Shown here: piece after piece, positions 1 to 7,192 of the stretch
Position numbering within the stretch: the first letter of the stretch is position 1
How the letters are laid out: each line of letters begins with the position of its first letter
Source of the DNA: Caccoplasma_A sp045587545
GTDB taxonomy: Bacteria > Bacteroidota > Bacteroidia > Bacteroidales > G3-4614
Length of the DNA: 64,000 bases
Direction of reading: 5' to 3'
Assembly: GCA_045587545.1 (NCBI GenBank)
Contig: JAZNCN010000015.1
Location: forward strand, 1 to 64,000
Notes under the pieces: generated by a model
Told to the model about the DNA's origin: nothing
Seen by the model: only the letters and a program-made list of their open reading frames with translations
The model's database searches: none
Program-made: the position numbers and the translations under genes

Positions 1-291
1 ATTTGTTATATCATCATGGCTTGGACGATTCCCAGTTGAAATGATATTACCATGCTTTCCATATCTAAATTGTGTGTTCTCAACTCTAACTTCAAAATCA
101 ACACCTTTATTTAGGGCTGTAGGACGTTTAAGATAAATGCGTTTATTATTTTGCAGTGTTTCTACAAAGTAGTAATATTCTGTAACCGAAGTAGTTGTAC
201 CGGGCATCTCTTTTAAAAACTCTTCAATAAGTTGTTTTCGGTAAGAAGCCTTATCCGCAGCGGTAATATTAAGTGTTATATTCGTAGCCAT
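1..291 (-). CDS. Unrecognised protein, C-terminus outside window
   Basis: 97 codons are visible; the rest lies to the left of the window. The protein begins MATNITLNITAADK and I do not recognise a family. Its ATG (289-291) sits one base after the stop codon of the XRE regulator, so the two genes form an operon. A small C-protein-like regulator directly before another gene is the usual layout of a type II restriction-modification locus, so an endonuclease or methyltransferase is possible, but no catalytic motif is visible in this fragment. The role is inferred only from context. Confidence 0.6.
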   Translation of the reverse strand, partial: MATNITLNITAADKASYRKQLIEEFLKEMPGTTTSVTEYYYFVETLQNNKRIYLKRPTALNKGVDFEVRVENTQFRYGKHGNIISTGNRPSHDDITN

Positions 292-292
292 A

Positions 293-508
293 TTATTGTT
301 GAAAAAGTTCTTGTATCTGAATATTTAGTGCTTTAGCAATTTTTTCTATATTACAGAGTGTGATATTCTTCTCTGCACGTTCAATCATTCCTATATATGT
401 GCGATGTACTCCAGCTAACTCTGCAAGTTTTTCTTGAGATAGTCCTTGGCTTATTCTATGCTGCTGTACATTCTTGCCAAATAGGAGTAGAATGGGTTCT
501 TTATTCAT
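293..508 (-). CDS. XRE-family HTH regulator, R-M controller-like
   Basis: A 71-residue single-domain helix-turn-helix protein. The HTH covers roughly residues 11-68, with SQEKLAELAGVHRTYIGMIE as helix-turn-helix core followed by KNITLCNIEKIAKAL. The HRTYIG...ER..KNITL signature is typical of the short XRE proteins that control restriction-modification genes (C proteins and relatives). It probably binds an operator in its own upstream region and regulates itself and the coupled downstream gene at 1-291. The family is clear from sequence; the restriction-modification link is inference because the partner is truncated by the window edge. Confidence 0.85.
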   Translation of the reverse strand: MNKEPILLLFGKNVQQHRISQGLSQEKLAELAGVHRTYIGMIERAEKNITLCNIEKIAKALNIQIQELFQQ

Positions 509-565
509 TGATTAAAAAGAGTAAATTGTACTATATTAATTGATTGCAAATTTATCGATGCTACC

Positions 566-595
566 TAAAGTTATCAACATACTATAATTAGCAAA
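566..595 (-). promoter_or_regulatory. Candidate promoter of the XRE operon
   Basis: On the minus strand a TTTG (592-595) is followed, after 18 nt, by TAACTTTA (566-573), one mismatch from the Bacteroidota -7 consensus TAnnTTTG. It lies about 55 nt upstream of the XRE start codon. This is a motif match only. Confidence 0.4.
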
Positions 596-690
596 CAGCG
601 TTTCTGATTTAAATAGACTGTCAGTTGAAATGTTTAATTATCTGACATATTGGCAGTATTTTCTTGTTTTTGTAAAAGTATGGTACAAAT

Positions 691-722
691 TTTGTTGTTT
701 TTTTCTAATGGTATATACTTTG
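691..722 (+). promoter_or_regulatory. Weak candidate promoter of the RiPP precursor gene
   Basis: The 324-bp gap 509-832 holds no convincing gene. A TTTG at 691-694 is followed after about 19 nt by TATACTTTG, which resembles TAnnTTTG but with one extra base. It would give a leader of roughly 100 nt before the ATG at 833. Low confidence. Confidence 0.25.
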
Positions 723-832
723 TCTCTAATCAAATAACTTTCCTGCAACAATTATAGATGTCAGGAAACATATAGTTAACGTCCTTAAGAGACACATTAT
801 TAACCGCCTTTGGGCATAAAAACGATTAGCTT

Positions 833-955
833 ATGAAGAAATTTCAAAAGCCCCAATTGGTAGCTCAAGGTTCTGCACAAATGGCGGATTGCCGACCAAA
901 TAGCAGGCCGTGTGGTAGACCATGCAACCCTCCTGGACCTGGAGGACATCGCTAA
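833..955 (+). CDS. Putative RiPP precursor peptide (Cys-containing core)
   Basis: A 40-residue ORF, ATG 833-835 to TAA 953-955, ending 53 nt before the radical SAM maturase start. The N-terminal half (MKKFQKPQLVAQGSAQMAD) looks like a leader and has no signal peptide. The C-terminal half is Cys/Pro/Gly/Arg-rich: Cys20, Cys27 and Cys31, with the last two in a CxxxCxxx arrangement (CGRPCNPP) and a GPGG tail. Its GC-rich codons stand out against the AT-rich surroundings. Short peptide plus RRE-bearing radical SAM/SPASM enzyme is the standard layout of thioether or C-C crosslinked RiPPs; the CxxxC spacing recalls the CXXX-repeat peptides of Bacteroides. The assignment as substrate is inference from position and composition; no export or protease gene is seen beside it. 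Confidence 0.65.
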   Translation: MKKFQKPQLVAQGSAQMADCRPNSRPCGRPCNPPGPGGHR

Positions 956-1008
956 ACCGTATATCAGATGGTGGTAACACATCATCTGATATATTAATTT
1001 TATCGTTT

Positions 1009-2451
1009 ATGAAGTATTTTAGAATAAATCAACAAGTTCTTTTTCGCCACTTTGGAGATTTCGGTTATATAACAGATAATAGAAATTTTGGTTATAACCT
1101 ACCAGGAAATGATTTTATTCTTGGTGATGAAATTATTTCTGAAACTGGAGCCGATATTATATCTTGTTTAGAAAAGACTCCTCTTTCAATTGATGAAATA
1201 ATTCATAGAGTTATTGAAATTTTTGAACCAGAAGAGTGTCTGCGGTCTAATGTCATTGAATTTTTAGAACTTTTGTGTTCTAAAGGTTTTATTCTTAGTG
1301 GAGAGTCTATTGAGGAATGTATGAATTGTAGTGCTATCATTAGAAATGATAGTCAAAGAGTAGTAGAGGCAGATTCAAGTACTATTGATACTCAAACATT
1401 TTTATCAGAACATTATGGAGATCGACCATTTCCTACAAGTATTCATGTTGAAATAGCAAGTGAATGTAATGAACGATGTGTTCATTGTTATATTCCACAT
1501 GAATTTAAGCAAGATTTGATGGATGAAAACTTATTCGATTCAATTCTCAGCCAAGCTGTAGGATTAAAATTACTGCATATTACAATAAGCGGTGGAGAAC
1601 CTATGCTTCATCCTCATTTTATTGATTTTATGAGAAAATGCAGAGAAGTAGATATGTCCGTTAATATTCTTTCTAATCTTACATTACTCAATGATGAGAT
1701 GATTGAGGAAATGAAGTTGAATCCATTGCTTAGTGTTCAGACTTCTATTTATTCAATGCAAGCGAATATCCATGATGGTATAACTCATCAGAAAGGAAGT
1801 TTATCTAAAACTGTTGCCTCGGTTATTAAACTGATAGAAAATCATATTCCTATTCAAATAAGCTGTCCTGTAATTAAAAATAATGTTGATTCATATCAAG
1901 GAGTTAAGGAATGGGCTACAAAACTAAAAATATCTGTAGGCATTGATTACTCAATTATAGCGCAATATAATCATAACAAAAGAAATCTAAATTGTAGATT
2001 ATCAGCAGAAGATTTAAAAAATGTTATATCCAAGCAGTTTGGAAGTGACCCGATGTTTCGAGAAGAGACAGAAAAGGAAATAACTGAAAGAAGAAAAAAG
2101 ACTAACAATGATTACATTTGTAGTGTATGTAATTCTTCTATTTGTATTGGAGCAAATGGGGATGTCTTTCCTTGTGTTGGATGGTCAAGTAAGATTCTAG
2201 GTAATATTAAGTCTCAGAGTCTTCAGGATGTATGGATGAGGTCAGAGACAGTAAAGGATTTGAGAAAAATTAAGTTTGGAGATTTCATTAATTGCAAAAA
2301 TTGTAGTTCAAAAGATTTTTGTACCATTTGTATGGTAAGGAATTCAAATGAAAGTTCTTCTAGCAATCCATTTGAGTTGAGTCGGTATTTTTGTGATATG
2401 GCAAAAATTAAAAAGGATATCTACAATGATTATTGGAAAAACAATAAGTGA
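1009..2451 (+). CDS. Radical SAM/SPASM peptide maturase with N-terminal RRE
   Basis: 480 residues from the ATG at 1009; an in-frame ATG at 922 exists but that start would overlap the precursor gene and adds 29 unconserved-looking residues. Residues about 40-100 resemble a PqqD-type RiPP recognition element that would bind the leader peptide. The radical SAM core carries Cys153-x3-Cys157-x2-Cys160 for the [4Fe-4S]/SAM cluster and GGEP at 195-198. The C-terminal SPASM region has Cys371, 374, 379, 389, 429, 432, 438, 441 and 462 to hold auxiliary clusters. It is expected to act in the cytoplasm and introduce thioether or other crosslinks into the peptide encoded at 833-955. Family call is firm; the product is unknown. 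Confidence 0.88.
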   Translation: MKYFRINQQVLFRHFGDFGYITDNRNFGYNLPGNDFILGDEIISETGADIISCLEKTPLSIDEIIHRVIEIFEPEECLRSNVIEFLELLCSKGFILSGESIEECMNCSAIIRNDSQRVVEADSSTIDTQTFLSEHYGDRPFPTSIHVEIASECNERCVHCYIPHEFKQDLMDENLFDSILSQAVGLKLLHITISGGEPMLHPHFIDFMRKCREVDMSVNILSNLTLLNDEMIEEMKLNPLLSVQTSIYSMQANIHDGITHQKGSLSKTVASVIKLIENHIPIQISCPVIKNNVDSYQGVKEWATKLKISVGIDYSIIAQYNHNKRNLNCRLSAEDLKNVISKQFGSDPMFREETEKEITERRKKTNNDYICSVCNSSICIGANGDVFPCVGWSSKILGNIKSQSLQDVWMRSETVKDLRKIKFGDFINCKNCSSKDFCTICMVRNSNESSSSNPFELSRYFCDMAKIKKDIYNDYWKNNK

Positions 2452-2570
2452 AGTTTCGTTTGTTTGTCTACCAATTCCTCTCATCACCTCAGATCGTCTC
2501 AGACGGTGTGGTTTGTTTGCGCAAATTTCATTGATTATTGCATAATATATTGATAATCAATATAGATAAA

Positions 2571-2587
2571 CCTCTTCAACGAAGAGG
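2571..2587. other. Small perfect hairpin
   Basis: CCTCTTC aac GAAGAGG, a 7-bp stem with a 3-nt loop, 120 nt after the maturase stop. No T-run follows, so it is not a typical terminator; it could protect the 3' end of the maturase mRNA. The rest of 2452-2808 holds the terminator and promoter motif listed next and no convincing gene. Confidence 0.4.
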
Positions 2588-2647
2588 AGTATTAATCAAT
2601 ATCAAAAAGATAATAAACTTTTTAGGAATGGTAAAATAAAGTTATAA

Positions 2648-2670
2648 AGGCACCAATTGGTGTCTTTTTT
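2648..2670 (+). terminator. Intrinsic terminator after the maturase unit
   Basis: GGCACC-AATT-GGTGTC stem-loop followed by TTTTTT. It separates the RiPP-like unit from umuD. Confidence 0.7.
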
Positions 2671-2683
2671 CATTTAAAAATAT

Positions 2684-2691
2684 TAGATTTG
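2684..2691 (+). promoter_or_regulatory. -7 element candidate for umuDC
   Basis: TAGATTTG matches TAnnTTTG exactly. It would give a leader of roughly 110 nt before umuD. No good -33 TTTG is seen at the normal distance and no recognisable LexA box was found by eye. Confidence 0.35.
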
Positions 2692-2808
2692 TATATAAAC
2701 TTAACAGTTAAATCGTAAAAGATTTTCTCAACCTATTATTTTTTAAGATTGTTTGGAATGGAAATAAAAATATGATAAAATGAAAAGTAAATATATAACA
2801 ACTAAACT

Positions 2809-3258
2809 ATGCAAGAAGAGATAAAACTTAATATATATTCGGCAGAAACCGATGTGGAATTGCATATCCCTTTGGAGGAGGGAATAAAGGCCGGATTTCC
2901 AAGTCCTGCTCAGGACTATATGAACGATAGTATTGACCTTAACCGTGAGTTGGTGCGTCATAAAGAGACAACTTTCTATGCGCGAGTATCAGGCAACTCT
3001 CTGATTGATGCAGGAATTAGTGATGGAGATATAGTTGTAGTTGATAAATCGTTAGAGGCTATAACCGGCGATTATGTAGTTGCTTTTATTGATGGCGAGT
3101 TTACAATTAAGGAGTTTCGCCTTGATGAGAAAAATAAATGTGCTTGGCTTGTACCATATAATAAGGAGTTCTCTCCAATAAAAGTAACTCAAGAAAATGA
3201 ATTTATGATATGGGGCGTAGTAACCTATACCATAAAAAAGATGACCACTCACTTTTAA
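2809..3258 (+). CDS. umuD: UmuD-like S24 peptidase (SOS mutagenesis subunit)
   Basis: 149 residues, the usual length of UmuD. It shows the self-cleavage pair Ala28-Gly29 (KAGFPSPA), the catalytic serine Ser64 in SGNSL and the general-base lysine Lys101 in FTIKEF, the order and spacing of the LexA/UmuD S24 family without a DNA-binding domain. RecA-stimulated cleavage should produce the short form that joins UmuC as a translesion polymerase. umuC follows after 50 nt. The gap between the two genes holds a repeat-like sequence. Confidence 0.9.
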   Translation: MQEEIKLNIYSAETDVELHIPLEEGIKAGFPSPAQDYMNDSIDLNRELVRHKETTFYARVSGNSLIDAGISDGDIVVVDKSLEAITGDYVVAFIDGEFTIKEFRLDEKNKCAWLVPYNKEFSPIKVTQENEFMIWGVVTYTIKKMTTHF

Positions 3259-3308
3259 CTGACAACTAACCCATAGGGGCGGCTTTAGCCGACAATTAAC
3301 AATTCTAA
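3259..3308 (+). repeat. Dispersed intergenic repeat (GGGGCGG/TAACAACTAA type)
   Basis: The gap contains CTGACAACTAAC, then CATAGGGGCGGCTTTAGCCG, then ACAATTAACAATT. The reverse complement of 43976-44030 has the same order: CTGATAACTAAC, CCCCGAAGGGGCGG, a short hairpin and CCGACAACTAA. The two look like copies of one short intergenic element, here placed inside the umuDC operon. Confidence 0.45.
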
Positions 3309-4577
3309 ATGATAGCCTTAGCCGATTGTAATAACTTTTTCTGCTCGTGTGAGAGAGTATTTCAGCCTTCACTTCGCAATAAACCCGTTATTGTTCTGTC
3401 AAACAATGATGGTTGTGTAATTGCGCGCAGTAACGAGAGTAAAGCGTTGGGCATAAAAATGGGACAACCATTCTATCAGGTAAAAAAATTGGTTGAAAAA
3501 AATGAAGTAGCGGTATTTAGTAGTAATTACACCCTCTATGGAGATATGAGCCGTAGAGTAATGTCACTGCTCTCAACCTATGCACCATCAATAGATATTT
3601 ACTCAATTGACGAAGCCTTTCTTGATTTCACAGGAATAGCAGAGGGCGATGAGTTAAAGCAATATGCCGAGGATATGGTACGCCATATTAAAAAGGGAAC
3701 AGGCATACCAATATCATTAGGAATAGCCCCAACAAAAACTCTTGCTAAGGTGGCATCAAAATTTGCAAAGAAATACAAGGCATACAATGGAGTGTGTATG
3801 ATTGATACGGAGGAGAAGCGGAAAAAAGCATTGCAACTCTTTGATATTTCAGATGTATGGGGTATAGGTCGTAAAGCATCAAAAAAACTACAATATCATG
3901 GCATAAAAACGGCATGGGATTTTGTTCAAAAATCGCAAACATGGGTACGAAATATGTTAACAATTACAGGTGAACGTACTTGGCGTGAGTTGCGAGGCGA
4001 AAGTTGTATTGAAACAGAAGAGTTGCCACATAAAAAATCAATATGTACCAGCCGTAGTTTTCCGGATAGAGGATTAAATAAGTTGTCAGATGTTGAGGAG
4101 GCTGTCGCAAATTTTGCGGCACAATGTTCGCGTAAACTGCGCGAACAGCATACAGTGTGTAAATCAATAACACTGTTTGCTTATACAAGCAGGTTTCGCT
4201 CCGATTTGCAACAAGATTATATTCATAAAACAATAAATTTAGAGGTTCCTACAAATAATATTCAAGAGTTGGTGGCATTGGCTGTTACAGCCCTGCGAGA
4301 TAATTGGAAGGGAGATGAATATCTATATAAGAAGGCAGGAGTGATTGTTTGGAATATATCACCCGATAATGCAATACAAGGTTCTGTATTTGACACTATT
4401 GACCGTAACAAACAAACCGCACTATCAAAAGCCATTGATGAAATAAATAAGAAGAATGGATATAATACCATTCGTGTGGCGTTACAAGGATATAATAAAA
4501 ATTGGCATCTTAAGTGCGAGCATATATCAAAACAATATACCACCAACTTGAAAGATATAATTGAGGTAAAGGTGTAG
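3309..4577 (+). CDS. umuC: UmuC-type Y-family DNA polymerase
   Basis: 422 residues, full length. The N-terminus has Asp6 in ALADCNNFF and the SIDEAFLDF motif with Asp101 and Glu102, which are the metal-binding residues of Y-family polymerases. NNDGCVIARSNE is the conserved nucleotide-contacting segment. A helix-hairpin-helix and the UmuC C-terminal region follow. With UmuD' it carries out error-prone bypass of lesions. It ends 20 nt before a hairpin that can stop transcription from both sides. Confidence 0.95.
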   Translation: MIALADCNNFFCSCERVFQPSLRNKPVIVLSNNDGCVIARSNESKALGIKMGQPFYQVKKLVEKNEVAVFSSNYTLYGDMSRRVMSLLSTYAPSIDIYSIDEAFLDFTGIAEGDELKQYAEDMVRHIKKGTGIPISLGIAPTKTLAKVASKFAKKYKAYNGVCMIDTEEKRKKALQLFDISDVWGIGRKASKKLQYHGIKTAWDFVQKSQTWVRNMLTITGERTWRELRGESCIETEELPHKKSICTSRSFPDRGLNKLSDVEEAVANFAAQCSRKLREQHTVCKSITLFAYTSRFRSDLQQDYIHKTINLEVPTNNIQELVALAVTALRDNWKGDEYLYKKAGVIVWNISPDNAIQGSVFDTIDRNKQTALSKAIDEINKKNGYNTIRVALQGYNKNWHLKCEHISKQYTTNLKDIIEVKV

Positions 4578-4598
4578 TATTATGGTTTTGAATAGTGA

Positions 4599-4635
4599 CA
4601 AAAAAAGAGAAGATAACTTTGCGTTAACTTCTCTT
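4599..4635 (-). terminator. Terminator of the SRP RNA/tRNA-Thr unit, possibly bidirectional
   Basis: On the minus strand AAGAGAAG...CTTCTCTT (4605-4612 with 4628-4635) is followed by a run of Ts. It lies just beyond the second tRNA-Thr; in the plus direction it also closes umuC, with a weaker T-tract. Confidence 0.7.
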
Positions 4636-4647
4636 CTGAAATTTTAG

Positions 4648-4721
4648 AGCCTCTTGTCGGATTCGAACCAACGACCCCGAGATTACAAATCACGTGCTCT
4701 GGCCAACTGAGCTAAAGAGGC
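4648..4721 (-). tRNA. tRNA-Thr (anticodon TGT), distal copy
   Basis: Minus strand. Acceptor GCCTCTT pairs with AAGAGGC, the D arm is GCTC...GAGC, the anticodon loop TTTGTAA reads TGT, and the T arm has GGTTCGAATCC. The anticodon stem has one T-T mismatch. No CCA is encoded. It is identical over its full length to the copy at 4794-4867. Confidence 0.95.
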
Positions 4722-4740
4722 AAAAATATTTCAAAAATTA

Positions 4741-4758
4741 AAAACTCTTATGAGTTTT
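4741..4758 (-). terminator. Weak hairpin between the two tRNA-Thr copies
   Basis: AAAACTC-ATAA-GAGTTTT on the minus strand followed by a T-rich stretch. It could partly terminate transcription between the tRNA copies or serve in processing. Low confidence. Confidence 0.35.
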
Positions 4759-4793
4759 GTTTAAATGGAGCAATCAACATTGTCTCCTTTTAG

Positions 4794-4867
4794 AGCCTCT
4801 TGTCGGATTCGAACCAACGACCCCGAGATTACAAATCACGTGCTCTGGCCAACTGAGCTAAAGAGGC
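4794..4867 (-). tRNA. tRNA-Thr (anticodon TGT), proximal copy
   Basis: Same 74-nt sequence as 4648-4721. Its 5' end lies only about 3 nt after the 3' end of the SRP RNA, so both must be made from one transcript unless a promoter lies inside the SRP gene; RNase P would then create the tRNA 5' end. Confidence 0.95.
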
Positions 4868-4869
4868 AA

Positions 4870-4970
4870 ATGGGTAAGCGATCTTCATCGCGTCGCTACA
4901 ACCGGCTACCCTTGCTGCGGTCAAGCCCTGGGGGGGTTCGCAAGGAGCTGACCGTGGAGGACTTACCCGA
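4870..4970 (-). ncRNA. ffs: Signal recognition particle RNA (small bacterial type)
   Basis: About 100 nt on the minus strand. The ends pair as GGGTAAG (4962-4968) with CTTACCC (4872-4878). The interior contains GCGAACCCCCCCAGGGC and GACCGCAGCAAGGGTAGCC, the conserved helix-8 region that binds Ffh (CAGG...GCAGCAAGG). The apical loop reads TTGA rather than the usual GGAA-type tetraloop. A perfect Bacteroidota promoter lies a few bases upstream and tRNA-Thr follows immediately. Confidence 0.85.
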
Positions 4971-4973
4971 CTG

Positions 4974-5004
4974 CAAAAGTAGTATATTTTCCTAAATCCT
5001 GCAA
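4974..5004 (-). promoter_or_regulatory. Promoter of the SRP RNA-tRNA-Thr unit
   Basis: Minus strand: TTG (5002-5004), 20-nt spacer, TACTTTTG (4974-4981). This exactly fits -33 TTG / -7 TAnnTTTG. Transcription would start about 5-8 nt later, at the first bases of the SRP RNA. Confidence 0.8.
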
Positions 5005-5102
5005 CAATTTTGATTATTTTTCTAAAATATTTTTATATAATGCTATTAATGAGGAGTATAATTTTTTATTTTAATCAGTTTTTCTCTTTTCTGTAATATC
5101 TG

Positions 5103-5134
5103 TTTGCTGTTTTTGGAGCAAAATAGTACCTTTG
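5103..5134 (+). promoter_or_regulatory. Promoter of the DUF4199-glycosyltransferase operon
   Basis: TTTG (5103-5106), 20-nt spacer, TACCTTTG (5127-5134). It gives a leader of about 13 nt before the ATG at 5154. No terminator is seen until 9253, so it may serve all six genes to 9225. Confidence 0.75.
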
Positions 5135-5153
5135 TTGTTTAAAGATTGTAATT

Positions 5154-5684
5154 ATGGGACAAAATTCTAGTAAAAGTTTAATACAATACGCTATGGAGTA
5201 TGGTTCTTATTTAGGGCTATTGCTTATATTGAAGTTTGTATTGGCTTCATTTTCTGCTACTTCATCAATCTCAAATATATTAGCATCAATATTAATTTTC
5301 GTAGTGCCTGTTATGGCCTTTTACTTTATGCGAATGTTTAGAGATAGAAATGAAATTTACACTTATGGGAAGTTATGCCTATTCGGTATATATATGTACT
5401 TCTTTTCTGCTCTTTTAAGTGGAATATTTGAGTATGTTTATTATCAATATTTAAATCCCGATTATCTGTATGCTCAACAAGAGGTATTAAAACTATTAGT
5501 TGAGGAGTTGGCTAAAGCAGACACTTCTCAAACAATGTCAGATTTTCAATCATCATATGCGAATATAGCACCAACAACTGCTATTCAGTTTGTATTTCAA
5601 GGAATATGGGGATTGTTTATGTTGGGTTCAATTTATAGCTTGATTTTGGCTTTAATTCTCAGAAAGAGAAAGGTTGAGATATAA
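5154..5684 (+). CDS. DUF4199 family inner-membrane protein
   Basis: 176 residues with four hydrophobic helices (about 17-35, 40-58, 73-95 and 148-168) and a short charged end (RKRKVEI). Length and pattern match the DUF4199 family of Bacteroidota, whose role is unknown. As is common in the phylum it stands 29 nt before a polyprenyl-phosphate-type glycosyltransferase, which suggests a link to envelope glycan or lipid-linked sugar metabolism. The family call rests on my recognition of the pattern and the neighbour. Confidence 0.7.
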   Translation: MGQNSSKSLIQYAMEYGSYLGLLLILKFVLASFSATSSISNILASILIFVVPVMAFYFMRMFRDRNEIYTYGKLCLFGIYMYFFSALLSGIFEYVYYQYLNPDYLYAQQEVLKLLVEELAKADTSQTMSDFQSSYANIAPTTAIQFVFQGIWGLFMLGSIYSLILALILRKRKVEI

Positions 5685-5713
5685 GAATAATAATGAATAG
5701 ATATATTTAAACT

Positions 5714-6661
5714 ATGGATATTTCAGTTGTAGTACCTTTATATAATGAAGCGGAGTCGTTACCTGAGTTATACGCATGGATAAAACGAGTAATGACTGCA
5801 AATAACTTTTCGTATGAGGTTATTTTTATAAGCGATGGAAGTACTGATTCTTCGTGGAATGTAATTGAACAATTGTCAACTGAGGATAGTGCTGTAAAAG
5901 GAGTTAAATTCCGTCGTAATTATGGCAAATCACCGGCATTGCATATCGGATTTGGAAAAGCGCAGGGAGATGTGGTTATAACAATGGACGCCGATTTGCA
6001 AGATAGTCCTGATGAAATTCCGGAGCTATATCGTATGATTACAGAGGAGGGTTATGACCTTGTGTCTGGGTGGAAGCAAAAAAGATATGACCCACTTTCA
6101 AAAACAATTCCGACAAAACTATTTAATGCTACAGCTCGTAAGGTTACAGGAATATATCTGCACGACTTTAATTGCGGACTTAAAGCTTATCGTAAAGAGG
6201 TAGTTAAATCAATAGAGGTTTATGGCGATATGCATCGTTATATACCATATTTGGCAAAGAGTGCAGGATTTACAAAAATAGGAGAAAAGGTGGTTCAGCA
6301 CCAAGCTCGTAAATATGGAGTAACAAAATTTGGATTGGATCGTTTTGTTAATGGATATTTAGATCTTTTGACATTGTGGTTCTTTAACAAATTTGCTGTA
6401 AAACCAATGCACTTTTTTGGCCTTTTGGGAAGCCTTATGTTTGTTCTTGGTTTTATAGCAGTTGTAGTTGTAGGAGCAAGCAAACTATATTCAATGTGGA
6501 ATGGATTGCCTTACCGATTAGTAACAGATTCGCCATATTTTTATTTGTCGCTAACAGCAATGATTATAGGAACTCTGCTATTTTTAACGGGATTTTTAGG
6601 AGAACTTATTGCACGTAATTCGCAAGAGCGTAATACATATAATATTGAAAAAGAGATATAG
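5714..6661 (+). CDS. GT2 glycosyltransferase, DPM1/GtrB-like membrane protein
   Basis: 315 residues. The N-terminal GT-A domain opens VVPLYNEAESLPELY and has the metal-binding DADLQDSPDEIP near residue 93. Two C-terminal membrane helices lie at about 235-258 and 275-298. This is the architecture of enzymes that transfer a sugar from a nucleotide donor to undecaprenyl (or dolichyl) phosphate on the cytoplasmic face. The sugar cannot be told from sequence. The nitroreductase gene follows after 3 nt. Confidence 0.88.
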   Translation: MDISVVVPLYNEAESLPELYAWIKRVMTANNFSYEVIFISDGSTDSSWNVIEQLSTEDSAVKGVKFRRNYGKSPALHIGFGKAQGDVVITMDADLQDSPDEIPELYRMITEEGYDLVSGWKQKRYDPLSKTIPTKLFNATARKVTGIYLHDFNCGLKAYRKEVVKSIEVYGDMHRYIPYLAKSAGFTKIGEKVVQHQARKYGVTKFGLDRFVNGYLDLLTLWFFNKFAVKPMHFFGLLGSLMFVLGFIAVVVVGASKLYSMWNGLPYRLVTDSPYFYLSLTAMIIGTLLFLTGFLGELIARNSQERNTYNIEKEI

Positions 6662-6664
6662 CAT

Positions 6665-7192
6665 ATGAATATAAATGAATTTTTGAAATTAGCCGAAGAG
6701 CGTTACTCAATACGACGATATGCCAATAAGGAAGTTCCGCGAGAAGTTCTTATGTCGGTTCTTGAGTCGGCACGAATAGCGCCATCAGCAGTTAATTTTC
6801 AGCCATGGAAGTTTTATATAGCTTCAGGAGAAAAGACTAAAAATATGGTTTGTGCATCGTACAACAGAGATTGGATTGCAACAGCTCCTCTCTATATTAT
6901 AGCATGCGGAGACCATTCGGTAGCGTGGCATCGTTCATTAGATAATAAAGACCATACAGATATTGATATTGCAATAGCCGTAGAGCATATATGTTTAAGT
7001 GCTGCTGCTGCAGGATTAGGGACGTGTTGGGTTTGTAACTTTGATGCGGAGATGTTGAAGAGAGAGATGCAACTTCCTGAAAATCTTGAGCCAATAGCAA
7101 TAATTCCAATAGGATATCCCGAAGGAGATGGTGGAGTGCGTCCCAAAAAACGTAAAACTATAGAAGAGATAGTTCAATGGTTAGAAGATTGA
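6665..7192 (+). CDS. Nitroreductase-family flavoprotein
   Basis: 175 residues with the family signatures: ERYSIRRYANKEVPREVL at the N-terminus (FMN phosphate contacts), APSAVNFQPWKF, and GLGTCWVCNF with IAIIPIGYPEG near the C-terminus. It is likely a soluble FMN-dependent NAD(P)H oxidoreductase; the natural substrate is not predictable. Its last 16 nt overlap the start of the next gene, so the two are probably translationally coupled. Confidence 0.9.
   Translation: MNINEFLKLAEERYSIRRYANKEVPREVLMSVLESARIAPSAVNFQPWKFYIASGEKTKNMVCASYNRDWIATAPLYIIACGDHSVAWHRSLDNKDHTDIDIAIAVEHICLSAAAAGLGTCWVCNFDAEMLKREMQLPENLEPIAIIPIGYPEGDGGVRPKKRKTIEEIVQWLED

Noticed and set aside
922..1008. N-terminal extension of the radical SAM maturase from an ATG at 922
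   Set aside because: It lies inside the small precursor ORF, and the residues it adds look like out-of-frame reading of that peptide; MKYFRINQQV at 1009 is a natural start of the RRE domain.
2450..2536. 28-codon GTG ORF after the maturase as a second precursor peptide
   Set aside because: No leader-like sequence, poor start codon and no Cys pattern; kept only as a remote possibility.
4765..4995. 76-codon ORF across the tRNA-Thr and SRP RNA
   Set aside because: It reads antisense through two RNA genes.
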